Positions 27,736-35,709 of a stretch of 64,000 nucleotides of DNA are shown in pieces. The position numbers were made by a program, and so were the translations under genes. The stretch is from Methylocystis heyeri (lineage in GTDB: Bacteria; Pseudomonadota; Alphaproteobacteria; Rhizobiales; Beijerinckiaceae). The DNA lies in the NCBI RefSeq assembly GCF_004802635.2, contig NZ_CP046052.1, forward strand, positions 3,162,001 to 3,226,000. Reading direction: 5' to 3'. Each line of letters begins with the position of its first letter. Within the stretch, counting starts at the first letter, position 1. Below the pieces are notes generated by a model. It did not search any database and had not been told where the DNA came from. It saw only the letters and a list, made by a program, of their open reading frames with translations.

Positions 27736-30138
27736 ATGAACCGCTCTGTAATCTTGCGCGGCGCTTCCGCATGCGCTCTCGCTTTCGCCTTTGGCTCCAA
27801 AGCGCTCGCGCAGCAATCGCTCCCCCCCATCGACGTCGGGGCAAGCCGGCCTCAGACCGGAGCTAGGGGATCTGTTCCGCCCGCGAACAGCTCTGTGACG
27901 CAATCGACGGCCGCCTCCCCGGTCGACCCCGAGGCCTATCTGGCCCCAGACGCATCCGTCGGCACCAAGACCGATACGCCGATCATGGAGACGCCCTTGA
28001 ACATTCAGGTCGTCTCGCAACAGGTCTTGCAGGACCAGCAAGTCACGACCCTCGACGAGGCGTTGACCAATGTGAGCGGCGTCAGCGTCGGCGGAGGCGG
28101 AGCTTTTTCAAACGGCGGCGCCTATGGAGTCGTCTTTCTTCGCGGCTTCAGGACCGACACACATTTTCGCAATGGATTTCGGATCGATGGCTTCGGGAAC
28201 AACAATGCCCTGCTCGACCAGCAATTCGCCAATGTGCAGAGCGTAGAGGTCCTCAAAGGGCCCGCGGCGATCCTTTATGGCGCGGTGGAGCCGGGCGGCC
28301 TGGTAAATGTCACGACAAAGCAGCCCTCGGAGACGCCGCACTATTCGCTTCAGCAACAATTCGGCTCATACGCGGCCTACCGCACCACGGCCAGCGCTAC
28401 AGGCCCACTGAACCAGGATAAGTCTCTTCTATATAGATTGGACGCCTCATACGAAAATGACGGCTCTTTTGTAGACCTTGGATACACGCGGAACCTATTT
28501 TTTGCGCCTGTACTACAGTGGAATATCGATCAATCGACGAAACTTAAGCTAGAATTGGAATATCAGAATTCAAACATTGACCAGGTTTATGGATTTACGC
28601 CTCTGGTCTATGGTGCGCCATTGCACACCGAGCGTTCAATCAACTACGGTGAGAGATCTCCTTTCAACGAAGAAACACTCTTTTCTGGCCTCAGCTGGTC
28701 GCACGACTTCAATAAAGATTGGTCGATAAAGCAACAGGTAATGATGAACAGAGATAAGACGGCTGCGGCGCAAATTGAGCCGTTCTTCATCGCGCAGCAA
28801 AATACATTCTCGCTTCCTACGCCGCCGTTTCCTCCATTTACATCTTCTTTTCTAACACCATCAACCGTTGGAAATTTAGTCGATCGGTTTTCAGAGCCAT
28901 ATTCCTTAAAAACAGATATTTATTCAACAACTGTCGATGTCGTCGGGAACTTTGACACGGGCCCTCTTAAGCATACGTTGTTGCTTGGGGGCGATTATTA
29001 TCGATATAACTACCGGGGAGATCTGAGTACGACCTTCAATTTATCCATGATAACCGTTCCTTTTCTGGGTATCAATCTTCCAAATTTCACGGGCGGTTCG
29101 TTAACAAGCCTTTGGGCGCCGTTCCACCCGGGCACGCCCTTTGGGCCTGCTGCGCCATTGTACGCGTTCGCGGGCCAAGCGGACAACTTGGGTCTTTACG
29201 CTCAGGACCAAATCAAGCTGCCGTATGGCTTCGAGGTTCTGGGCGGGCTGAGATACCAATATCTCAATCAAAGGAATCAGTTCACCGACGGCAATTGTTT
29301 CGCCACGGCGACCTGCACGCTCGACTTCCTGGTCAAACGCTATGGCGAACTCGATCAAGTCGTGACGCCTCGCGTCGGCTTGCTTTGGCGTCCGCGGGAA
29401 TGGGTAAGTTTCTATGGAAACTATACGGAGGGTTTCAGCCCCAATCTCGGCAAGATCTCGAGCGACGGAACTCTGATTGCTCCGAGCAGCGCCAATCAGT
29501 GGGAGGGTGGCGTCAAGCTAGAGCTCTTCGACGGCCGCGTGCGCGCGACCGGCGCCTATTACCATTTGGTCAAGACGAACATCCCGGTTCAGGCCATCGG
29601 CACGCAATTTTACACGACTGTCGGCGCGGCGCGAAGCCAAGGCCCGGAATTCGACCTCCAAGGCGAGATCCTTCCTGGTTGGAAAGCGATCATCGCCTAT
29701 GCGAACACCGATGTCATCTACACAAAGACCAACCCGATCCTCGATCCGGCGCACCCGGTCGGCTCGCGTTTCGAAGGCGTGCCGAGAAACACGGCGAGGC
29801 TGTTTTCGACATATGAATTTCAGCTAGAGCCCTTGCGCGGATTGAAGTTCGGCGGGGGATATACTTTTCACGGAACACAACCGGCCTGGAATTTCTCCGG
29901 CATAAACTTTCATACGTACCAAGTTCCGAGCTACGGCGTCGTCGACCTGCTCGCCGCTTATGAGTTTTCGGTCGGAACGTCCAAGCTCACCGCCCAACTG
30001 AACGTCGCCAATCTGTTTGATCGCAAATATTACACGGACGCCGAGGTTCAGCATTTTCCAACGGTTCCATTCGACGCGCAACCACGTTTGTTCGGCAATC
30101 CGCGCATGCTCAAAGCATCTCTGAAAGCCGAGTTTTAA
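27736..30138 (+). CDS. TonB-dependent siderophore-type receptor
   Basis: 800 aa outer-membrane receptor. Signal peptide MNRSVILRGASACALAFAFG ending in ALAQQ; a TonB-box-like segment near IDVGASRP; plug domain with TPLNIQVVSQQVLQDQQVTT and RGFRTDTHFRNGFRIDGFG, then VEVLKGPAAILYGAVEPGG; the barrel ends with KASLKAEF (terminal Phe). The plug pattern is that of FpvA/FhuE/FoxA ferric-siderophore receptors. The ATG follows GGAGA. With PepSY and S46 peptidase genes downstream, the ligand may be a peptidic metallophore; unknown. The middle part (28430-29100) is noticeably more AT-rich than the rest. Confidence 0.93.
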   Translation: MNRSVILRGASACALAFAFGSKALAQQSLPPIDVGASRPQTGARGSVPPANSSVTQSTAASPVDPEAYLAPDASVGTKTDTPIMETPLNIQVVSQQVLQDQQVTTLDEALTNVSGVSVGGGGAFSNGGAYGVVFLRGFRTDTHFRNGFRIDGFGNNNALLDQQFANVQSVEVLKGPAAILYGAVEPGGLVNVTTKQPSETPHYSLQQQFGSYAAYRTTASATGPLNQDKSLLYRLDASYENDGSFVDLGYTRNLFFAPVLQWNIDQSTKLKLELEYQNSNIDQVYGFTPLVYGAPLHTERSINYGERSPFNEETLFSGLSWSHDFNKDWSIKQQVMMNRDKTAAAQIEPFFIAQQNTFSLPTPPFPPFTSSFLTPSTVGNLVDRFSEPYSLKTDIYSTTVDVVGNFDTGPLKHTLLLGGDYYRYNYRGDLSTTFNLSMITVPFLGINLPNFTGGSLTSLWAPFHPGTPFGPAAPLYAFAGQADNLGLYAQDQIKLPYGFEVLGGLRYQYLNQRNQFTDGNCFATATCTLDFLVKRYGELDQVVTPRVGLLWRPREWVSFYGNYTEGFSPNLGKISSDGTLIAPSSANQWEGGVKLELFDGRVRATGAYYHLVKTNIPVQAIGTQFYTTVGAARSQGPEFDLQGEILPGWKAIIAYANTDVIYTKTNPILDPAHPVGSRFEGVPRNTARLFSTYEFQLEPLRGLKFGGGYTFHGTQPAWNFSGINFHTYQVPSYGVVDLLAAYEFSVGTSKLTAQLNVANLFDRKYYTDAEVQHFPTVPFDAQPRLFGNPRMLKASLKAEF

Positions 30139-30202
30139 GCGTGACGAGGAGGTCAAGGTTCTTGTCATAATGAAGCGCTCGATCTCTTGGAGGAGACGAA
30201 AG

Positions 30203-31510
30203 ATGCCGACGACTTTTCCGGAACATACCGTGGCGGCGCTGGCCGTTGCGACAACAGAGCCTCTCGGACGCCGCGCCGCCCGAAAATTTTGGACGTGGAC
30301 TCATCGCTGGATAGGCCTGATCGTCGGCGTCTATTTCGTCGTCGCCGGGCTGAGCGGCAGCTTGCTCGCCTTTTGGCAAGACATAGACGAATTGCTCAAC
30401 CCAAATTTGATGCGGGTGTCGCCGCCCCGCGAGGACGCTTCCTATAAATCCATCGACGAAATTCTTGCCGCGGCGCGAGCTCAATTCCCTGATTCGGTTA
30501 AGGTGCGCACCGATACGCCGGTGTTCGTGCGGCTACCACGTCATCGCGCCGGCGCCGTAGAGATCGCATACATGACTGGCTTGCCGAGCAAGGACCAATT
30601 GCAGGAAGCCAAGCGCACGAAAGACGCGTCGAAGCTCGACATGGGCTCGATCGCGGGTCACAGCGTATTTGTCGATCCCTACACGGCGTTGGTCAAAGGC
30701 GAGCGTTTCGGCGGCTGGTCCCTGCGTCCGCTGACCATGCCATTCGTCTATATGATGATGAGCCTCCATTGCGCGTTGCTATGGGAGCCCTTTGGACGGT
30801 TGACGATCGCGGGCGTCGGTCTGGTCCTTCTGATTTCGACGATCATCGGCCTTTGCCTCTGGCTGCCGCGCAACGGCTCGTGGGGCAAGGCGATCAGAAT
30901 AAAGCTCGGAGCGAAGCCAGAGCGGGTCGTTTACGACATTCACAAAGCCTTGGGGGTCTGCTTCGGAGTCGTTCTATTAGTCTCTATCTTCTCGGGCATG
31001 TATATGAATTTCAAGCCGCCTTGGCGAGCGCTCGTCTCCTTTTTCTCGCCCGTGCGACAACTCAGGACAGATTTCGAGTCAGAACCAGCGAACGGGCGCG
31101 CACCGCTTACGGCATCGGCCGCCGTCGCGATAGCTGACGGCGCTTTCCCCGACGGATGGTTGCAGACGCTATTGCTGCCGCGTGGACCGCAAGGCGTCTA
31201 TGTGATCGGCAAGCATCTCGAAGGAGAGATCAATCAAGCCAGTACGAGCCGGATGCTTGTGATCGATCAATACAGTGGGAAGATTTTCGCGCGCCAGGAT
31301 CCACGGGAATTTTCCGCGGGAGAGCGATTCCTCGACTGGCAATATCCGCTTCATTCGGGCGAGGCGTTCGGCGACGCCGGACGAGCCTTCATGGCGATCT
31401 TCGGCCTCGTCCCTCTGACGCTTTACGTCACCGGTTTTATTCGCTGGCGGCACAAATCTCGAAGCCGAGTCTTGCTCGGCGCGCGCGAAACGGATGTGGC
31501 GAGGAAATAG
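30203..31510 (+). CDS. PepSY-associated membrane protein (siderophore reductase type)
   Basis: 435 aa with four transmembrane segments and PepSY_TM layout: RKFWTWTHRWIGLIVGVYFV with the first His pair, a long periplasmic PepSY loop, LHCALLWEPFGRLTIAGVGL, IHKALGVCFGVVLLVSIFSG, and the C-terminal LVPLTLYVTGFIRW. Conserved His residues in TM1 (THRW), the LHCALL segment and IHKALG fit haem-binding reductases such as FsrB/FoxB that release iron from siderophores. It begins after GGAGGAGA, 65 bp after the receptor gene. It likely reduces the imported metal complex at the inner membrane; inference from family and context. Confidence 0.88.
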   Translation: MPTTFPEHTVAALAVATTEPLGRRAARKFWTWTHRWIGLIVGVYFVVAGLSGSLLAFWQDIDELLNPNLMRVSPPREDASYKSIDEILAAARAQFPDSVKVRTDTPVFVRLPRHRAGAVEIAYMTGLPSKDQLQEAKRTKDASKLDMGSIAGHSVFVDPYTALVKGERFGGWSLRPLTMPFVYMMMSLHCALLWEPFGRLTIAGVGLVLLISTIIGLCLWLPRNGSWGKAIRIKLGAKPERVVYDIHKALGVCFGVVLLVSIFSGMYMNFKPPWRALVSFFSPVRQLRTDFESEPANGRAPLTASAAVAIADGAFPDGWLQTLLLPRGPQGVYVIGKHLEGEINQASTSRMLVIDQYSGKIFARQDPREFSAGERFLDWQYPLHSGEAFGDAGRAFMAIFGLVPLTLYVTGFIRWRHKSRSRVLLGARETDVARK

Positions 31511-31514
31511 ATTT

Positions 31515-33692
31515 ATGGCGGATCGACAGCTCGATGTACCCTTCGCGATTAATCGGCAGCGTCGGTGCGGGAGCGTATTAGGGGCATCGGTCGCCTTGAC
31601 GCTATGCGCCGCTCCTCTACGCGCGGATGAGGGCTTCTGGCTCTATTCGCAAGCACCGTTGCAACATATCGTCGAGAAATACCGTGTCCAACTGACACCG
31701 GAGTGGCTCGACCATATGGAGAAGGCCACGGTTCGATTCAACTCAAAGCGATACGATGCCTATGTCGGCGGGTCCGGTTCCTTCGTCAGCGCCGACGGAC
31801 TCGTCCTAACGAACCGCCATGTGATCCCTCTAAGCATTCTCGCCAAAGCCGAGACGGCGGGCGGCAATATTCAACGAGACGGCTTCGTCGCGCAAAGCCT
31901 GGAAGAGGAGACGAAATTGCCCGGCGTCTCCCTGGACGCCGTCCTTTCGAGCATGGATGTGACCACGCTCGTCAACGAACGAATTCCGGCGACGGCGACG
32001 GACGCCGACGCCGAGCGCATTCGTAAGGAAACCATAGCTGAATTAGAGCGGGCCGGATCCACGACTCCGGGAACAGAGGCCGAAGTCGTCTCGCTGGACG
32101 CAGGCGCGCGTTACATGCTGTATACCCACCGTCGCTACTCGGATGTACGCCTCGTCTTCGCTCCTGAGGCGGCGGCGGCGCAGCGCATGGAAGACCACCC
32201 CGCGCCAGCTTTCGACGTAGCGCTGGTTCGGGCCTACGAAAACGGCGTCCCCGCTCGTCCTGACCAGCACCTGCAAATGTCGGCGCGCGCGCCCACGGAA
32301 GGCGAATTGGCCTTCGTCCTCGGCGTCCCGACGCGCTCCAACCGACGGCTCACCGTCGCCGCGCTGGAGGCGCAACGCGACATAGAACTGCCGCTGTGGC
32401 TGGAAGCTTTTACCAAGTTGCAGCTTCGACTTGCAGCTTTCGCGGCGCACGATGCCGACAGCGCCCGGGCAGCGGCGCCTGCGCTCGTCAACGTCGCGTT
32501 CGTGCGTCGAATCACCGAAGGCCGCCTTGCGGCGCTGCGCGACGACACCTTTCTCGCGAAACGTCGCGAGAAGGAGCTCGAACTGACGGGCTCGCTAGCC
32601 GCACACGGAGACGACAATTCGATCGAGGCTTATCGAAACATCGCCCGCATTGCGCCTAGACGAGCCCGGCGTGCTTTTCGCAATGAATTGCTGTTCCCGA
32701 CCGCCTCCTCCCCATGGCCGCGCGAAGACGTCGTTTTGCCGTTTGGGCTCGATTATGCGAGTAGCCTCCACGCCTTCGGCGAAGTCTTGCTAAAATCCCG
32801 TAACCAACGGGATTTGACTGATGCCGAAAGGAGTCGAGGCTATCGTGCGAAAGATCGCGGCGACCTCGAAAACTGGCTCTTCAACGCAACGAAACCAGAC
32901 CCAAGGGTTGAGGAGCTTCGTCTTCAAGCGTTTTTCGATACCTTAGTGGAATCGCTCGGGGCAGACGATCCATTTGTCCAGATCGCGCTCGACGGCGAAA
33001 GCTCGCAGCAGCGCGCGGCGAGTCTCGCCTCAGGCACGCATCTTGACGACGTCGGGTTTCGCCGCGCGCTGTACAATATGAGCAATGAATCTTTTGACGC
33101 GACGCCGGACGCTTATCTCGAAATGCTGCGCTCCCTGGAGCACAAAAGACGTGATCTCAACGATGCGGACGTCGTGGACGACGCTCTATTCGAACGGGAA
33201 GAAGAGCGCATGAGGCGAGCGACCGCGATGGCGCTCGGCGGCGCGCTCTATCCAGACGCAACCAGGACCGCGCGCATCGCTTTCGGGACAGTTCAGGGTT
33301 GGCGTGGATCTGGAGGAACGGTTCCTTACGCCACGATGATCGGAGCATTCTTCGATCAGCCAAAGGCGGATGTATCGGAACGAAGCGCGACGCCTTTGCG
33401 ATGGGCCCGCGCCGCGGAGCGTGTCGAAAAAGGGACCATGTTGGATTTTGTGAGTACCGCGGACGTCGTCGCGGGGAACTCCGGAAGCGCAACAGTCGAC
33501 ACAAAAGGCCGTCTGATCGGCATCGTCTTCGGCCCCGGAGCGGTCGAGGGCGCGACGGCGGTCGATTTCGCATATGGAGCAACTGTATCGCAGAGAGCGG
33601 CGCATGTCGCCGCCGCTGCGATTTTCGAGGCGCTTGCCCATGTCTACGACGCGCCTCGTCTCGTCGGCGAACTAAAAGACGGACATCGGTGA
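31515..33692 (+). CDS. S46-family dipeptidyl-peptidase
   Basis: 725 aa, signal peptide then a chymotrypsin-fold double barrel of the S46 (DPP7/DPP11) family. Catalytic residues visible: His in VLTNRHVIPL, Asp in APAFDVALVRAYENG, Ser in VVAGNSGSATVDTKG. The usual TNHHC motif reads TNRHV here, keeping the catalytic His. These enzymes remove dipeptides from N-termini in the periplasm. The gene follows the PepSY gene by 5 bases. Linkage to a TonB receptor suggests it trims an imported peptide ligand, which would be unusual for a methanotroph. Confidence 0.9.
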   Translation: MADRQLDVPFAINRQRRCGSVLGASVALTLCAAPLRADEGFWLYSQAPLQHIVEKYRVQLTPEWLDHMEKATVRFNSKRYDAYVGGSGSFVSADGLVLTNRHVIPLSILAKAETAGGNIQRDGFVAQSLEEETKLPGVSLDAVLSSMDVTTLVNERIPATATDADAERIRKETIAELERAGSTTPGTEAEVVSLDAGARYMLYTHRRYSDVRLVFAPEAAAAQRMEDHPAPAFDVALVRAYENGVPARPDQHLQMSARAPTEGELAFVLGVPTRSNRRLTVAALEAQRDIELPLWLEAFTKLQLRLAAFAAHDADSARAAAPALVNVAFVRRITEGRLAALRDDTFLAKRREKELELTGSLAAHGDDNSIEAYRNIARIAPRRARRAFRNELLFPTASSPWPREDVVLPFGLDYASSLHAFGEVLLKSRNQRDLTDAERSRGYRAKDRGDLENWLFNATKPDPRVEELRLQAFFDTLVESLGADDPFVQIALDGESSQQRAASLASGTHLDDVGFRRALYNMSNESFDATPDAYLEMLRSLEHKRRDLNDADVVDDALFEREEERMRRATAMALGGALYPDATRTARIAFGTVQGWRGSGGTVPYATMIGAFFDQPKADVSERSATPLRWARAAERVEKGTMLDFVSTADVVAGNSGSATVDTKGRLIGIVFGPGAVEGATAVDFAYGATVSQRAAHVAAAAIFEALAHVYDAPRLVGELKDGHR

Positions 33693-33973
33693 CGATCAAT
33701 TTGGGGATACGTCTAAGCTCGGACAGAGCGCGGTGATGGCTAATGCTCACCAATTCAGGATGGTTGCGTCACGGACCCCCACTTCGACGGCCGCTCCGAG
33801 GCGATGCAGTTGAGTTGCGATGGCGAAGCGGCAAAAAGATCGAGCAGGCCGCTGTGTCGAACCTCTCACGCGACAACCGGAATATGTCGCCTTCGACGCA
33901 TTCGAGGTTTACCGCTGGCGTGTTATTAATCTCGGTTTGGCCGGCGCCTCGGGCGCAGGTGTCACGTTGACCT

Positions 33974-34088
33974 GGGACCGTTAAATTAGCTGGGGGCGCG
34001 CGACCTCTTTTGGGCCCGAGGATATGAGGGCGTCTCGATTCGGATGCGCCCATCGGCAGACCAATACCCCAGTTAATTTGACTGTCCC
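33974..34088. mobile_element. 115-bp inverted-repeat element (MITE-like or IS remnant)
   Basis: GGGACCGTTAAATTAGCTGGGG at 33974-33995 is the imperfect inverse of CCCCAGTTAATTTGACTGTCCC at 34067-34088: 18 of 22 positions pair. They enclose about 71 bp of GC-rich sequence without coding potential. The end sequence resembles terminal repeats of transposons, so this is probably a miniature element or two IS ends left by internal deletion. Confidence 0.6.
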
Positions 34089-34184
34089 CTAATTTTTAGT
34101 CTGTTATTCGGCGCCCAATCCAATAAACCCTATGTCGCCCATTCATCACCTCGCAATCGCAAGCCCGGAAATGCGATCCGGCTC

Positions 34185-34724
34185 ATGGGCCTTTCGGCTC
34201 GGGCGGACCTGGTAGACGTAATGGGCATCGCCTCCGCGCGGATTTACGCGGCTTTTGGTTCGAAGGAGGCGCTGTTTCGCGAGGCAGTCGCACTCTACGA
34301 AACGAATGAAGGCAGCTTCGCCGACCAGGCGCTTTCCGGCGCCAAAGACATCCGATCCACACTCGAGGAAATGTTCCGCGCGGCGATCGCTCTTTACACG
34401 CCAGCTCGCAGGGGTTGCATGGTAGTTTCGGCGGCAACAAATTGCTCGCCGGAAAACGCAGGCTTGGGGCAGTGGCTGTCTGACCATCGTAAAGCGCGAA
34501 CCCAGTCCATCATCGAGCGTTTGGAAAAGGCCAAAACAGCCGGTGAAATCGGACGCGAGGTCGATTCAACAGCTCTTGGGGACTGTTGCGCGACCTTGCT
34601 TCACGGCCTTTCCGTGCAGGCAAGAGACGGCGTCGATCAAGCTAGGCTCGAGGCTGCGGTTACGACATTCCTGGCGGCATTCGATGCAGTGACTGCCCAA
34701 AATCGCTTCTCAGGCAGTCAATAG
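34185..34724 (+). pseudogene. TetR-family regulator, 5'-truncated
   Basis: 179 codons beginning MGLSARADLVDVMGI, which corresponds to the second half of the TetR HTH (usually ...GYEATSIADLVDVMGI), followed by a typical YAAFGSKEALFREAVALYE and a complete ligand-binding domain with CMVVSAAT. Helix 1 and the ~35-40 N-terminal residues are missing; no other frame upstream supplies them. The 115-bp inverted-repeat element ends 97 bp upstream, so its insertion or deletion may have cut the gene. A shortened protein could still be made but should not bind DNA normally. Confidence 0.65.
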
Positions 34725-35236
34725 TTATTCATTGCCCTGCCCTTGAGCAGCAAAACACGTTCAGACCACAACGGCATACTTTGGCAGCCGGACCAGTTCG
34801 CAAGGCGCGCGATGAAACGCTTCGGCGCTAGAGGAATTGAAGCCGCAAGCCGCACATTCCCAGCATGATGAGCGAGGCGATGAGCCCTGCAAAGGCACAG
34901 CCCCATTTCGCGACAGCATCCGCCGTGCCGCGGCGCGCACCGTGCGAAAGCATGACGATCCGAGTGCCAAAGAAGGAACGCGCGATTCCCCGTGCCAGTT
35001 CCGCCGACCAGAACGTTGCCGCGATCTGTAATGCGCTCCTGTGGCGCCGGTGAATCACGCGACCAACGTGAGGGACTAGCGGGATCGGCATAGGCGAAGC
35101 AGAAGAGCCCAGGCCCCCACAGCGGAAGCCGCTGACGGCTTTCGCCACGGAGGGACCAGTGGACACCACGCCTCAAAAGCGGGAAGGCCGCTTTTCGGCG
35201 ACCTTTTCATAATGCTCTGACTTTCAGTGTTTTTTC
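34725..35236. other. no convincing gene
   Basis: About 510 bp between the truncated TetR gene and the tRNA-Gly fragment. A minus-strand frame at 34828-35169 (113 codons) ends in a hydrophobic segment (CAFAGLIASLIMLGMCGLRL) but has no clear start signal or known motif; it could be a degraded membrane protein gene. Not called as a gene. Confidence 0.4.
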
Positions 35237-35283
35237 TGGAGCGGGCGAAGGGATTCGAACCCTCGAACCCAACCTTGGCAAGA
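35237..35283 (-). other. 3' half of tRNA-Gly(GCC): integration-site scar
   Basis: On the minus strand this 47-base stretch runs from the anticodon loop of a tRNA-Gly(GCC) (CTTGCCAAGG) through the variable and T arm (GGTTCGAATCC) to the acceptor end CCCGCTCCA. The 5' half is absent; sequence homology stops exactly in the anticodon loop, the usual crossover point for tyrosine integrases. It is not a working tRNA. No integrase gene was found in the window. Confidence 0.8.
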
Positions 35284-35422
35284 CTGGGAACCGATGGCTT
35301 CGGAGCTCGCGCACTTTTCAGTTCACCGAATGCGCGTTTTGACTCGGCGAACCGACCCTACACTTTTGCCGTTCTTAATCGAGATTTAGAACGGTCCAGC
35401 CTGCATACGTTGTTGATTTTAA

Positions 35423-35499
35423 TGGCGCGCCCGAAAGGATTCGAACCTCTGACCCCCAGATTCGTAGTCTGGTGCTCTATCCAGCTGAGCTACGGGCGC
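35423..35499 (-). tRNA. tRNA-Arg(ACG)
   Basis: 77-nt minus-strand tRNA with encoded CCA. 5' GCGCCCGTAGCTCAG; anticodon stem CCAGA with loop CTACGAA giving anticodon ACG; T arm GAGGTTCGAATCCTT; acceptor end GGGCGCG then CCA. Confidence 0.95.
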
Positions 35500-35709
35500 A
35501 TGCGCGGGCGGCGTTTTTGACCCCGAAGGGGTCCAGCGCGCCGGCGCGTAGTTCGTTTAGCCGTAACCAGCATGAATGGCAAGAGCGCCAATTCAGCTTT
35601 TTGTCGATTATCGACCTCATGGCGGATTTTCGGCCGGCCGCGCTGCCGACAGCCTCCCCCGCCAGTCTGGCCCCCATATTGCTTTCCGCCGGCGGGGACT
35701 GGACGCGTC

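Noticed and set aside
24972-33692. Methanobactin biosynthesis locus
   Set aside because: No MbnB/MbnC-type genes or precursor peptide with the usual leader were seen; only a receptor-type uptake system is supported.
34718-35176. Two overlapping minus-strand frames of 113-152 codons
   Set aside because: No start signal, no motif, and inconsistent hydrophobic pattern; at best a degraded membrane protein.
35340-35422. A tRNA or short RNA between the tRNA-Gly fragment and tRNA-Arg
   Set aside because: GTTCTTAATCGAGATTTAGAAC gives a small hairpin but no cloverleaf or conserved arms were found.
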